Shown: positions 36,091 to 45,837, numbered from the stretch's first letter. The stretch: DNA of 64,000 nt from Sphingomonadales bacterium (GCA_013297725.1 JAAFIB010000005.1:1-64000); one strand, 5' to 3'. Translations and numbers: made by a program. Notes: generated from the letters alone by a model not told the origin.

Positions 36091-37251
36091 TCAACCAGAG
36101 AGGGGCTTTGCGAGAGCATAGCTTAACTGATTGCTTTTTTGAGACCTTGCAGAACGCCTGACTGCTAGCCCCTGTTCGCACAAAACGAGCAGCATAATAA
36201 ATGCCGGGTAGATCATCACCTTCTGTCGCAAAGCGAGACCGATATTATAACCACCGAGCCCCAAGAATAGAACCATCGCACTGATAAACAATAAAAGAAA
36301 AAGTGCTAAAGTTTTGCTTCGTTCTTCGATAGCGCTAAAACCAATCAGAACACGCAGTGCCATGATAATTAATATCATATTTTCGACTGATGCCATTAGT
36401 GATGTAACAGATAACGCATTGTAAAACAATGGATTGAAAGTAAAATAAATAACCCTAAAAATGGGATTAGAAATAAAGGTTACACCATCATCTATTGTGT
36501 TTTCAAAATAGCTTTCTCGTTCAGCTACCAATTTGGATAATTCGTTACTATTCAGAATATCTATTCCTAAGAAACTCTGAATGATGATCTGGGCAACAGG
36601 TATGAACGCGACTGCCAAAATCAATGCGCCTATCCGTAAAATTGGATTGCTATTGCGTAAAACATGAGAGCCTACCCATGCCGCTATCAGGATGATTAAG
36701 ATATGTGGCCGGGTCAATAAACAGATTAGCGCGCCTAACCCAAACAGCCACATTCTTTTCCGGATGTTGATAGCAGAGAAAATGACCAGGAAAATGCCAA
36801 GCGCCATGGGCGCGTCTTTACCGATTGAACTGGTCCAGAAATGCAGCCCTGGCAAAAAACAAAGCACCAAACCTAGCGATCGCGCATTACCCTTAAAATT
36901 CTCGTCGATCCAGCGGCTAAGCAATATGATAGCGATTGCTGATAGAATGCCGAATATCAGCATCAGATCAACAAACCCTAAATTCAGAGATGATTTCAAA
37001 AATTGAGTTATATAAACAATTGCCGATGTTCCCAATGCAAATGGCTGGGCTGTATACATATCGGTATCATAGTAATAGAGATGAGCATCAGCTGTGGCGG
37101 CCTTAAGCATCTCGTTTTGCACTAGCACTGCTATACAATGAATTGTGCAAAACAGAAACATCCATGGCGTTAGCTGTTTTTTCTGGCTCGATACGAAAAT
37201 CACTGGGAGTGCTAGTGACAGCGCAATCAAAAATACGGACAATGGGGTCAT
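36091..37251 (-). CDS. Polytopic membrane protein, probable Wzy-type polysaccharide polymerase
   Basis: 386 residues with about ten hydrophobic segments and a long periplasmic loop near residues 225-265 (SKLVAERESYFENTIDDG). Composition and the motif LHFWTSSIGKDAPMALGIF resemble EpsG/Wzy-like polymerases, which are poorly conserved in sequence. It is the first gene of the minus-strand block and divergent from the flippase gene. Its A+T content is clearly higher than that of the flanking chromosome, as usual for acquired wzy genes. Polymerase function is inferred from topology and context. Confidence 0.7.
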   Translation of the reverse strand: MTPLSVFLIALSLALPVIFVSSQKKQLTPWMFLFCTIHCIAVLVQNEMLKAATADAHLYYYDTDMYTAQPFALGTSAIVYITQFLKSSLNLGFVDLMLIFGILSAIAIILLSRWIDENFKGNARSLGLVLCFLPGLHFWTSSIGKDAPMALGIFLVIFSAINIRKRMWLFGLGALICLLTRPHILIILIAAWVGSHVLRNSNPILRIGALILAVAFIPVAQIIIQSFLGIDILNSNELSKLVAERESYFENTIDDGVTFISNPIFRVIYFTFNPLFYNALSVTSLMASVENMILIIMALRVLIGFSAIEERSKTLALFLLLFISAMVLFLGLGGYNIGLALRQKVMIYPAFIMLLVLCEQGLAVRRSARSQKSNQLSYALAKPLSG

Positions 37252-37418
37252 TCGCTTTGTTTATGACGGCTTTCAGCTTGGTTCAAGCCAATCTATCATA
37301 GCCGCAAGCTCAAACTTGACCCACATATGGGGCGGGGTTATTGCAGGGTTGGCCCTGAAGCGCTTGCATCCAACGCAAGAGATGGATCAGTTGCGTATAC
37401 AGGGATGTTTTGATTCCA

Positions 37419-38852
37419 ATGAAATTTTCATACTTACTCGCTGTCATTGCCAACAGGATGCTAACACTGCTGTGTGTTTTGGCACTCTCGCATATCCTGA
37501 GCGGCAGCCAGTTCGGAACCTACACAATAATGGCGATTAACGCATTGTTGGTTCATACGCTCGCTGGAAACTGGCTGGCGATGTCCACGACCCAGGCATT
37601 GGCGACCGATCACAGTCAAGATCATAGTGCGACTTTTGCTAGAATATTAAAAGCTGCAGTATTCATAATTGCATTGGAATGCGGCGTTGCTATCATCGTT
37701 TCGGGACTGCAATCATTTACCAGCATTAAGATTGGCCTTGATCAGATCGCGGCAACTTTGGCCTTTGCCGTTGCCATGCTCGTGTTCGATGTTGCGACTG
37801 CAGCAAAAAATGCCTTGGGCGACGATAAGGATTACATGCGTTTCAATCTACTGCGCAATGTCGCTGGTAGTACCTTGGCACTTGTTTTTGCCTGGAATGG
37901 CGGAGATGCCGCAATGGTATTGTCGGGTCAAACCATTGGAATAATAATAGCATTTGTCTTTTCTATTTCAGCTTTGCGGCGATGGAAATCGGGTTTTGCG
38001 GCGTGGAACAAAACTAAGCTCCAGTTGCGGCAATTAGTGCAAATGCTTGCTTTTGGAATGACGGGTACCCTCGCCCTTGGGCTGTTGATCCTTGTTAACA
38101 GCTTGGTCCGAAACTTTGTACTTTTGACCGAAGGCGCCGAAATAGCTGGTGTATATTCACTTACGGGCGATTTATTCATCGCGCCGTTGGTATTGTTAGG
38201 AACGTCCTATAGCCTGTCAAAAATGCGCCAGCTGTATCAATTACCGGGTGAAGAGCTGGCAAAGCAAACAGCAACTTACAGGCAATTTATTGGCGCAATC
38301 TTTTTTTACACAATCCCTTACGGTGTCGGTGGATTTTTCATCGCACCGATCATCGCCACATATATTGTATCAAAGGACATGGCTGAAACAGCAACAGCCA
38401 TTGCGGGCCTAATGGCTGCGCAATCGGCAATCCTAACGATCGTGTTAACTTGCATAACAATATTACTGACGGCGGGTCAAAAACGTAAGACGGTGCTGCT
38501 TGTCGCCGCGACACAGCTATCAATGCTGCTTGCGTGTATCGCAGGGAGAGTGATGGGAGGGGGCGCATCATTTGCCTTAGCAACTTTGTTTGGAAGCTTG
38601 GCAGCGGCAATGGCAGCCATTGCTATAATCGGAATACAAATGTTTCCGTGGCATACGTTGGCCCGCATCACGCTTGCTTCAACTATCATGGCGGGTGTCG
38701 TTGTATTGACGCTAAGCGGGGATAGCGCGCCATGGGCGGCAATAGCTACTATACTAGGAATAGCCGTATTCTTTATCTCTGCACATTTCCTGAAAATCAC
38801 AGACTGGCGAGAACTTATTCCCGAGCGCAAAAGCACAATTGGAAATTCATAA
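37419..38852 (+). CDS. Wzx-type polysaccharide flippase (MOP superfamily)
   Basis: 477 residues from ATG 37419 (TTG nine bases upstream is an alternative). About twelve to fourteen transmembrane helices are evident, starting KFSYLLAVIANRMLTLLCVLAL and with the RNxVG-like region NLLRNVAGSTLALVF in the middle. It should move undecaprenyl-diphosphate-linked repeats across the inner membrane. It opens a plus-strand block with the heptose genes and is divergent from the polymerase-like gene. Confidence 0.85.
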   Translation: MKFSYLLAVIANRMLTLLCVLALSHILSGSQFGTYTIMAINALLVHTLAGNWLAMSTTQALATDHSQDHSATFARILKAAVFIIALECGVAIIVSGLQSFTSIKIGLDQIAATLAFAVAMLVFDVATAAKNALGDDKDYMRFNLLRNVAGSTLALVFAWNGGDAAMVLSGQTIGIIIAFVFSISALRRWKSGFAAWNKTKLQLRQLVQMLAFGMTGTLALGLLILVNSLVRNFVLLTEGAEIAGVYSLTGDLFIAPLVLLGTSYSLSKMRQLYQLPGEELAKQTATYRQFIGAIFFYTIPYGVGGFFIAPIIATYIVSKDMAETATAIAGLMAAQSAILTIVLTCITILLTAGQKRKTVLLVAATQLSMLLACIAGRVMGGGASFALATLFGSLAAAMAAIAIIGIQMFPWHTLARITLASTIMAGVVVLTLSGDSAPWAAIATILGIAVFFISAHFLKITDWRELIPERKSTIGNS

Positions 38853-38913
38853 AGTTCAAAATTTACAGCGCCCGATCATTGCTCGAGAGAAATAAAAGCC
38901 TAAGGAGCAACCC

Positions 38914-39993
38914 ATGGTTTATAATCCGCTTTCGATTATCGAAGAACGCCGCCGAACGCCGCATCACGTCCGTGCCCGTGCTCCGCTTCGGCTGGGACTG
39001 GCAGGGGGTGGGACCGATGTCTCCCCATATTGCGACGATTTTGGCGGGGCAATTCTGAATATTACAATTCCCCGTTTCGCATATGCGTTCATATCCGTTC
39101 GGGACGACAGCAAACTTGTTTTCGAAGCCAGCGATATTGGCATTAGCGAAACCTATGACTGCACAATTCCGGTTCCAGCAGGTAATCGGCTGGATCTCCA
39201 CCGCGGAGTATATGAACGGATAGTGCGCGAGTTTCTGGGCGGAACGAGAGTGGGGCTGACAATCACAACACATGCCGATGCGCCTGCAGGTTCCGGATTG
39301 GGCACATCTTCGGCGATCGTAGTTGCTTTGGTCGATGCTTTCAGGGAATTGCTCGGCCTGCCGCTGGGCCGGTATGATGTGGCACGGTTGGCTTATGAGA
39401 TTGAACGCATTGATCTGGGTCTCGCGGGTGGACGTCAAGACCAATATGCCGCTGCGTTTGGCGGCGCGAACTATATGGAGTTTCTTAAGAACGATCAGGT
39501 GATCGTCAATCCGTTACGCATTAAGCAATCGCACATAGACGAGCTTGAGGCGTCTATGCTGACCTGCTTTACGGGTCAATCCCGTCTATCCAGTTCGATC
39601 ATTGCTGAACAGTCGAGCAATATGGTTGAACGCAAGGATGACGTGCTGGCTGCTTTGCATGAATTAAAGGCCGATGCCTTGGCCATGAAACAAGCTCTGC
39701 TTACAGGTGATATCGTAGCAATCGCCTCAATTATGGAGCGGTCTTGGCAAGCCAAGAAACGTACTGCGCGCTCGATTACAAACAGCCGCATTGAAGAGCT
39801 CTATTCCCTTGCGCTTGATAACGGAGCCATTGCAGGTAAAGTTTCTGGCGCAGGCGGCGGCGGCTTTGTCATTTTTATCGCCCTACCGGAAAAGCGACCT
39901 AGGCTAATACACTCACTCAATGAAGCCGGCGCATTGGCGCAGGCAGTGCAATTTACCAATACAGGATGTGAAGCATGGATCAGACCCTATTAA
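38914..39993 (+). CDS. hddA: D-glycero-alpha-D-manno-heptose 7-phosphate kinase (GHMP family)
   Basis: 359 residues, AGGAG before ATG 38914. GHMP kinase motifs: RARAPLRLGLAGGGTDVSPY (motif 1, about 21-40), PAGSGLGTSSAIVVAL (phosphate loop, about 124-139) and KVSGAGGGGFVIFIAL (motif 3). These match HddA, which phosphorylates heptose 7-phosphate at C1 in the GDP-heptose route. It overlaps gmhA by 19 bases and is followed by the fused HddC-GmhB gene, so the complete pathway is contiguous. Confidence 0.9.
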   Translation: MVYNPLSIIEERRRTPHHVRARAPLRLGLAGGGTDVSPYCDDFGGAILNITIPRFAYAFISVRDDSKLVFEASDIGISETYDCTIPVPAGNRLDLHRGVYERIVREFLGGTRVGLTITTHADAPAGSGLGTSSAIVVALVDAFRELLGLPLGRYDVARLAYEIERIDLGLAGGRQDQYAAAFGGANYMEFLKNDQVIVNPLRIKQSHIDELEASMLTCFTGQSRLSSSIIAEQSSNMVERKDDVLAALHELKADALAMKQALLTGDIVAIASIMERSWQAKKRTARSITNSRIEELYSLALDNGAIAGKVSGAGGGGFVIFIALPEKRPRLIHSLNEAGALAQAVQFTNTGCEAWIRPY

Positions 39994-40586
39994 AACTCGC
40001 CGATGACCACATGAGCGAAAGCGTTGTTGTGCTTGATGCAGCTCAGAAAAGTGGGCCGTTTCGGCAATCGTTGCTCGATGTCGCCAATGCCATTCTAGCT
40101 TCGCTAAAGGCTGGTGGAAAGATTCTCCTTGCGGGTAATGGCGGTAGCGCTGGAGACGCCCAGCATATTGCTGGCGAATTTTTGTCGCGGCTGAATTTTG
40201 ATCGTTCACCGCTTCCTGCGATTGCGCTTACGACCGATACATCGGTGTTGACTGCGATCGGCAACGATTATGGCTATGAAAAAATATTTGAGCGGCAGGT
40301 GAACGGCCTTGGCAACGCAGGCGACGTGTTCATCGGCATTTCAACTTCGGGTCGTTCACCCAATATCCTGTCTGCATTGCGGGCGGCACGGGCAAAAGGG
40401 CTGGTGACAGTCGGTTTATGTGGAGAGGATCCGCGCGATATGGGGCCGCTATGTGATCTGACTGTCAGGGCTCCCTCTGGCAATACACCTATGATCCAGC
40501 AAATCCATATCATCGCTGCGCACATTATTTGCGGAGGTGTGGAGCTGGCTCTCTTCAAGCCGGAGCAATCGGAAACGCAGCCTTGA
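39975..40586 (+). CDS. gmhA: Sedoheptulose 7-phosphate isomerase (SIS domain)
   Basis: 203 residues with the GmhA pattern: LLAGNGGSAGDAQHIAGEFLSR (about 53-74), a Thr/Ser-rich TTDTSVLTAIGNDYG, and the phosphate-binding ISTSGRSPNI loop. It converts sedoheptulose 7-phosphate to D-glycero-D-manno-heptose 7-phosphate, the first step of heptose synthesis. A copy inside a polysaccharide island with hddA argues for the GDP-alpha-heptose branch used for polymers rather than the ADP-heptose of LPS core. Confidence 0.93.
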   Translation: MDQTLLKLADDHMSESVVVLDAAQKSGPFRQSLLDVANAILASLKAGGKILLAGNGGSAGDAQHIAGEFLSRLNFDRSPLPAIALTTDTSVLTAIGNDYGYEKIFERQVNGLGNAGDVFIGISTSGRSPNILSALRAARAKGLVTVGLCGEDPRDMGPLCDLTVRAPSGNTPMIQQIHIIAAHIICGGVELALFKPEQSETQP

Positions 40587-40606
40587 AGAGCGCCGCCGCC
40601 CCATCA

Positions 40607-41827
40607 ATGCAGGCGGTATTTCTGGTCGGCGGTTTGGGATCACGTCTTGGCGATCTAACCCGGCAAACGCCAAAACCCCTGCTCGAAGTCGGGGGGAGAG
40701 CGTTTCTCGACTATCTGGTTGAAGATGTTGCCCGACATGGCTTTACCGATATGCTGTTTCTTGCCCAGTTTGAGGCTGATCAAGTGCGAGATTACTGCGC
40801 CCAAAGTTCAACAATAAAGAGACTCGGTATTAAGGCGACGGTTTTGGAGGAGCCTGACAGAGCCGGTACAGGCGGAGCATTATGGCATGCGCGAGAGTAT
40901 CTAGCGGACCGCTTTTTGTTGCTAAACGGCGACAGCTGGCTGCAAGGCAATTACTGTGCATTGAAGAATTTACTCGAGAGCAGAGGAGCTTTGTGCGCTG
41001 TAGCGTTGCGCGAACTTGAAGATACCGGCCGGTTTGGCAGAGTCGAGCTGGACGGGCACAACATCACTGCTTTCGCCGAACGTGGCGGCGAGGGTGAAGG
41101 CGGCCGTATCAATGGCGGCATTTATTTTATGCATAAAACGGTGGTCGACCGCGGAGGGCCGGTATGTTCACTAGAGGCTGACATCCTGCCCAACATTGCC
41201 TGTGAAGGGGTATTAGCCGGAATTGATTTTCCGGGTTATTTCATCGACATCGGCTTGCCCGATAGCTTTGCCCTCGCCCAGACCGAATTTGTGAATGCGT
41301 GGCGGCGCCCAGCACTCTTTCTTGACCGGGATGGCGTACTGAATGTCGACCATGGGCATGTAGGCAGCATCGACCGGTTTGAATGGATTGACGGCGCAAT
41401 TGAAACTGTGCGGTATGCCAATGATCTTGGCTGGCTGGTGTTTGTGGTCACTAACCAAGCAGGTGTAGCCAAAGGTCATTATGACGAGGAAGCCGTACAG
41501 GCGCTGCACCGGTTCATGCAGGCCGAGTTATTGAAGCACGGCGCACATATTGATGAGTATCGTTATTGCCCCTATCATCCAGAGGGCATAGTCGAACGAT
41601 ACCGATGCGTATCGAATGATCGAAAGCCGGAGCCGGGCATGTTGCTTGATCTGATGGAACGCTGGCCAGTTGACAAAACTCGATCGTTGATGCTGGGGGA
41701 TAAAGAAAGCGACGTAGCTGCTGCGCGGGCAGCACGAGTAGCAGGCCAGATTGTTTCTTCAAATAACGGTACGATGAACTTGTTGGTAATATTTAATAAA
41801 AATATTATTCAAAAATTGTATATTTAA
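40607..41827 (+). CDS. Fused heptose 1-phosphate guanylyltransferase (HddC-like) and heptose bisphosphate phosphatase (GmhB-like)
   Basis: 406 residues from ATG 40607; TTG 40583 overlapping the gmhA stop is an alternative. The N-terminal ~230 residues are a nucleotidyltransferase opening MQAVFLVGGLGSRLGDLT, with LLLNGDSWLQGN for metal binding. From about residue 235 a HAD-IIIA phosphatase follows: FLDRDGVLN, FVVTNQAGVAKG, a partial zinc loop CPYHPEGIVERYRC (the usual last Cys of the CxC is replaced) and MLGDKESDVAAA. The protein would thus remove the C7 phosphate and activate the C1 phosphate to GDP-heptose. The last ~15 codons are A+T-rich and differ in base use from the rest. Confidence 0.85.
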   Translation: MQAVFLVGGLGSRLGDLTRQTPKPLLEVGGRAFLDYLVEDVARHGFTDMLFLAQFEADQVRDYCAQSSTIKRLGIKATVLEEPDRAGTGGALWHAREYLADRFLLLNGDSWLQGNYCALKNLLESRGALCAVALRELEDTGRFGRVELDGHNITAFAERGGEGEGGRINGGIYFMHKTVVDRGGPVCSLEADILPNIACEGVLAGIDFPGYFIDIGLPDSFALAQTEFVNAWRRPALFLDRDGVLNVDHGHVGSIDRFEWIDGAIETVRYANDLGWLVFVVTNQAGVAKGHYDEEAVQALHRFMQAELLKHGAHIDEYRYCPYHPEGIVERYRCVSNDRKPEPGMLLDLMERWPVDKTRSLMLGDKESDVAAARAARVAGQIVSSNNGTMNLLVIFNKNIIQKLYI

Positions 41828-41849
41828 AAATATATTTAGAAAGAATTAT

Positions 41850-42749
41850 ATGAATTTAGTCAACTTTGAAAGATTGCTGGCACAAAACTTGCCAAGTGAT
41901 TTTCTGAAAGATCTTTTCCCGCGGGCGATGCGTCGATTGGCAGAGTATGGAATATTTAGATCTGCAACTAAGGTAAGCACAGCATATGACTTTCATATGA
42001 ACGCAGATCGTTTAGATGCAGTTAAGTGGTACATATATTACTTCGGAGTGTTCGAGCCGCAAGTAAGTCTTGCATGGAAGCGCCTGCTTAAAAGTGGCGA
42101 TCATGTCGTCGATATCGGCGGCAATGTTGGTTATCATGCGTTGCTAGCTGGCACTTTGGTCGGGCCTAGTGGGAAAGTTGTTACCGTCGAGCCGTCAAAA
42201 TACATTCATTCCCAGCTGATCAATAATATCGCGTTGAATGGTTACACTCACATAACGGCACTCAAAAATGCTGTGTCGAATAAGATCGGCGAGGTGGATC
42301 TATATTTTGCCGGTGAGAATATTCAGGGTAATTCATCGATTTACAAAAATGACAGCCATAGCCTCTCAGAAAAAGTGGCTTGTATTACGCTTGAGCAGAT
42401 TGGGGAGAAAATTGATCTTCCCAGCGTAAAACTGATCAAGATTGATGTTGAGGGTGCAGAGCCGCTCGTATTGGAAAGCCTGTTCCATTCTCTGGAAAAG
42501 CTTAATCCGGATGTAGTGATTTTTGTTGAGATAAGTCCAAGCAACACTGAGGAAGCTGAGCAGATGCTAAGCCCTTTTCTCGGCGTTGGCTTTGAAGCGC
42601 GGTTGATCCAGAACGAGTATAACACAGCATTCTATCGAAACACCAATAATGTAACATTGCGGCCGTTACGAATCACGCCCGGCGTGATCCACGACGTTGT
42701 GATGACCCGCAATCCGGCCAAGTTTGATGTCATCGAAGGCAAGTGCTGA
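41850..42749 (+). CDS. FkbM-family SAM-dependent methyltransferase
   Basis: 299 residues; the FkbM core has motif I DHVVDIGGNVGYHALLAG (about 87-104), VTVEPSKYIHSQ, and KLIKIDVEGAEPLVLESL late in the fold. FkbM enzymes O-methylate sugars or polyketides. The gene follows an A+T-rich junction after the heptose fusion gene on the same strand and is convergent with a GT4 gene 21 bp away. A methylated heptose or non-reducing-end cap are reasonable but unproven substrates. Confidence 0.85.
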   Translation: MNLVNFERLLAQNLPSDFLKDLFPRAMRRLAEYGIFRSATKVSTAYDFHMNADRLDAVKWYIYYFGVFEPQVSLAWKRLLKSGDHVVDIGGNVGYHALLAGTLVGPSGKVVTVEPSKYIHSQLINNIALNGYTHITALKNAVSNKIGEVDLYFAGENIQGNSSIYKNDSHSLSEKVACITLEQIGEKIDLPSVKLIKIDVEGAEPLVLESLFHSLEKLNPDVVIFVEISPSNTEEAEQMLSPFLGVGFEARLIQNEYNTAFYRNTNNVTLRPLRITPGVIHDVVMTRNPAKFDVIEGKC

Positions 42750-42770
42750 CAACGGGGAATTTTTCTTAGT

Positions 42771-43880
42771 TTATCCTTTGGCCGTGTCTAATGCCGCGTA
42801 AAAATCACGCCACTTGCGCGCGACAGCGATTAAATCCTTGTCGCGATAAGCGTCATGTGCGCCGTGCGATAGTCTAGAATACAATCCTTGGTCGCCGATC
42901 AACTCTAGCAGTGAATCAGCAAAAGCTTCAGGAGAAACATCGCGGCAGATCAAGGCGTCTTTGCCCGTAGAAAACTGTTGTGGCAATGCACCGACCGGTG
43001 TCGCGACCGAAGGCATTGCTGCCCATTGCGCGTCTATAGCAACGCCGGACTGGCTTGCTTCTAAATAGGGCAACGCCAATATGTCATGTTCTTTCAGCAA
43101 TTCTAAAACCACATTATCGTCGATCCAAGCATTGATGATACGGGTTTGCGGGCTTTTAGCGAGCGCTGCCGCATAAGGTTCAAGGTTACCTGAACCCGCT
43201 ATGGTCAACGCCGCCGCCGTACCTTTTTCATCAAGGATTGCTAAGCTCTGCAAAAGCAGAGCCAGCCCTTTATATTCATGGATACGCCCAAGAAACAGAA
43301 TACGCGGCGGCGTTTGCATAGCGGTGCGCGGGGGTAATCCGGGCTGATCCCGTGTTAACAATCCACCCCTTACAACATGAACTGGGGTGCCTTTGATTTT
43401 TTGCCGAACCTCGTCAAAAACAAAATCTGATACAGTTACGATGTGGTCGATATAATGACGCGTCCACCGCTCTACCGAATCAAGCACCCGGCTGCCCTCT
43501 CCAAGATGCCTGGCATTATCATGAACGGTCATCGCGACCGGAACGCCAGCGGTCTTTGCTGCAGCTAGATAAAAGGCGTCCAGCGGAGAGCCCATCGTTA
43601 CATGAACAAGAGCTGCCTTTTCACGCAGCAGATTTTTTAGCCTGTAACGGGCAATAGGGGCTGATGCCAAGAACGATGGTATCTCGCCCATTCCATTCAA
43701 AGTTGGAGGCGTCATTAGCAATTTGCCTTGTTCATTAAAATCGGGGACTGCAATGCTGGCAGAGCCGCAAACCGCCAAAGCTTCACCTTCCAAATTCAAT
43801 GCTGCAAAAAGTGGTTTCTGGAACAGGGCGCCAGACCGCTTCGATAATGACCAGAGCACAGGCGCTCGTGAGGCATTCAT
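42771..43880 (-). CDS. Glycosyltransferase family 4
   Basis: 369 residues. GT-B fold with an N-terminal acceptor domain and a C-terminal donor domain: RILFLGRIHEYKGLALLLQSL, then ILALPYLEASQSGVAIDAQWAAMPSVAT, in which the canonical E-x7-E is weak (YLEASQSGV). It is the last gene of a minus-strand block with the ligase-like, TPR and dehydratase genes. Presumably it adds one sugar of the repeat unit; donor unknown. Confidence 0.83.
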   Translation of the reverse strand: MNASRAPVLWSLSKRSGALFQKPLFAALNLEGEALAVCGSASIAVPDFNEQGKLLMTPPTLNGMGEIPSFLASAPIARYRLKNLLREKAALVHVTMGSPLDAFYLAAAKTAGVPVAMTVHDNARHLGEGSRVLDSVERWTRHYIDHIVTVSDFVFDEVRQKIKGTPVHVVRGGLLTRDQPGLPPRTAMQTPPRILFLGRIHEYKGLALLLQSLAILDEKGTAAALTIAGSGNLEPYAAALAKSPQTRIINAWIDDNVVLELLKEHDILALPYLEASQSGVAIDAQWAAMPSVATPVGALPQQFSTGKDALICRDVSPEAFADSLLELIGDQGLYSRLSHGAHDAYRDKDLIAVARKWRDFYAALDTAKG

Positions 43881-43950
43881 GGGATATTATCCTGATCAGA
43901 TTGGTTGCATGGTGACAACTGCATTGAAATCAAATGTGAATTTAGGGCGT

Positions 43951-45837
43951 CTAATGCGGTTGGCCGGCATTAAATTCTGGAACTATGTCGTGGAGCTTCT
44001 GCCGCAAACCAACAAAGTCATTAGACCGCCCTAACTCCCCAAGCTGAAGCAGCTCGCGGTGTAATTGGGGCAGGTTAAGATACCCATCATGCGCCTTCAT
44101 GATCCGGCTATGTGAAGTCGTTTCTGGATTGCCGCCGATGAGCAGCTCTTCATAAAGTTTTTCGGCCGGCCGCAATCCTACAACTTTGATTTCTATATCT
44201 CCTGCAGGATTGTTTTCGTCGCGCACGCTTAGTCCGGAAAGCTCGATCATTCGCCGCGCCAAATCGACAATCTTAACGGGCTCGCCCATATCAAGAACAA
44301 ATACCTCACCCCCCTGCGCCATCGCCCCCGCTTGAATGACGAGAAGAGCGGCTTCGGGTATAGTCATAAAATAACGCGTAATTTCCTCATGCGTAACGGT
44401 AACAGGACCGCCCGCAGCGATCTGCTTGCGGAAAAGCGGAACTACCGAACCGCTGGAGCCGAGAACATTACCAAACCGCACCATTGAAAAACGAGTATTG
44501 GACCCTTTGGCCGCCATTGCTTGTAATATCATTTCGGCAAGCCTTTTGGTTGTACCCATAACATTCGTTGGTCGGACCGCCTTATCAGTGCTGATTAAGA
44601 CAAAATCACTCACACCGTGCTTCTGCGAAAGCTCAGCCATATTTTTGGTGCCAAATACATTGTTGCGAATGCCTTCGGCCGAATTGCCCTCAACAAGCGG
44701 AACATGTTTATAAGCTGCTGCATGATAAACCGTATCAGGGCTCCACTCCTCTAATATTTTATCCATGAGCACCGCATCTTGCACCGAACCTAGCAACGCA
44801 TGAATTTTAACCCTGCACACCAGATCGAAGCATCTGTGCTGCAAATCCTGATCAATCGAATAAAGATTAAACTCGCTATGGTCGACAAGGATCAGTTGTT
44901 TAGGCTCCAGCGACAGTATCTGCCGGCACAGCTCGCTACCGATGGATCCGCCTGCACCTGTTACCAGTACAGTTTTGTCGCGGATATTTTTGTACAATAG
45001 CTCCCTATCCGGTGGGACAGAATCGCGTCCCAAAAGGTCTTCAATTTCAACTTCTCTAAGGTCATTTACTGTGACCCGCCCGTGCGCCAAATCGTTGATG
45101 CCCGGCAAGGTACGGATTGTTGCCGAGGTTGCCTGCAAAGCGTTAAATATCTCGTTGCGCCGCTGACGGCTCGCTGAAGGAATGGCAAGAAGCACGTCGT
45201 CAATATTCAGCCTATCGATCAATTGCTCCAGTTGGTCTGGGGCATGAATCCGGCGCCCATTGAGAACGCTTCCATGAATAGTTTTATCGTCATCAACGAA
45301 AGCAACCGCTTCTAAATCGTGGCTGTTAGCCAACCCTGCGGCTAATTGCCGACCGGCTGAGCCCGCACCATAGATGAGAACGCGACGCCGGGCTCCTGAT
45401 TTCAAAAGCTTCTGATAGCCCCCACCAAACCAATAATGCGCCCATGCGCGTGATAGGCCCACACCCAAAAAGAGAAGTATCGGCTGCAAAACGCCAATAG
45501 ATCGGGGCACTCCTAGCACACCTATCACAGTAAAGATAAAGCTGTAGCCAATACCGTATATGACACAGGCGCGTAGGACTGAACGCAAAGCCCCCCAACC
45601 TGCATAGCGGAAAATGGCTCTATAAAGACCGCCTGTCACGAAAAGGGGTAACGCCAGCACAAGTGCTACAACATAGGATAACCACTGCCATCCTGTTGGT
45701 AAAATCAAAGTCCCCAGTCGTAGCCAATATGCGCACAGCACCGTCAAAATGCATAAAAAAACATCAACCGTCAAAGCAGTCAATCGCTTAGTTGTTCGCG
45801 ATAAATTCAGAATTTTTGAAGAGGTGCTGGTTTTCAT
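43951..45837 (-). CDS. WbpM/PglF-like membrane nucleoside-diphosphate-sugar 4,6-dehydratase
   Basis: 628 residues from ATG 45837 (a TTG twelve codons upstream is possible). Four N-terminal transmembrane helices (about 15-140) precede a CoA-binding-like Rossmann domain (YGAGSAGRQLAAGL). The catalytic extended SDR follows: VTGAGGSIGSELCRQ (about 300), ISTDKAVRPTNVMGTTKR with the Met-Gly-Thr-x2-Lys active site of this family in place of YxxxK, and RFGNVLGSSGSVVPLF. It converts UDP-GlcNAc to UDP-4-keto-6-deoxy-GlcNAc, the first step to bacillosamine-type sugars, supplying the DegT aminotransferase of this island. Confidence 0.9.
   Translation of the reverse strand: MKTSTSSKILNLSRTTKRLTALTVDVFLCILTVLCAYWLRLGTLILPTGWQWLSYVVALVLALPLFVTGGLYRAIFRYAGWGALRSVLRACVIYGIGYSFIFTVIGVLGVPRSIGVLQPILLFLGVGLSRAWAHYWFGGGYQKLLKSGARRRVLIYGAGSAGRQLAAGLANSHDLEAVAFVDDDKTIHGSVLNGRRIHAPDQLEQLIDRLNIDDVLLAIPSASRQRRNEIFNALQATSATIRTLPGINDLAHGRVTVNDLREVEIEDLLGRDSVPPDRELLYKNIRDKTVLVTGAGGSIGSELCRQILSLEPKQLILVDHSEFNLYSIDQDLQHRCFDLVCRVKIHALLGSVQDAVLMDKILEEWSPDTVYHAAAYKHVPLVEGNSAEGIRNNVFGTKNMAELSQKHGVSDFVLISTDKAVRPTNVMGTTKRLAEMILQAMAAKGSNTRFSMVRFGNVLGSSGSVVPLFRKQIAAGGPVTVTHEEITRYFMTIPEAALLVIQAGAMAQGGEVFVLDMGEPVKIVDLARRMIELSGLSVRDENNPAGDIEIKVVGLRPAEKLYEELLIGGNPETTSHSRIMKAHDGYLNLPQLHRELLQLGELGRSNDFVGLRQKLHDIVPEFNAGQPH

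Noticed and set aside
36041-36181. Longer N-terminus for the DegT aminotransferase
   Set aside because: It would overlap the polymerase gene by about 90 bases and adds Lys/Cys-rich residues not found in the family.
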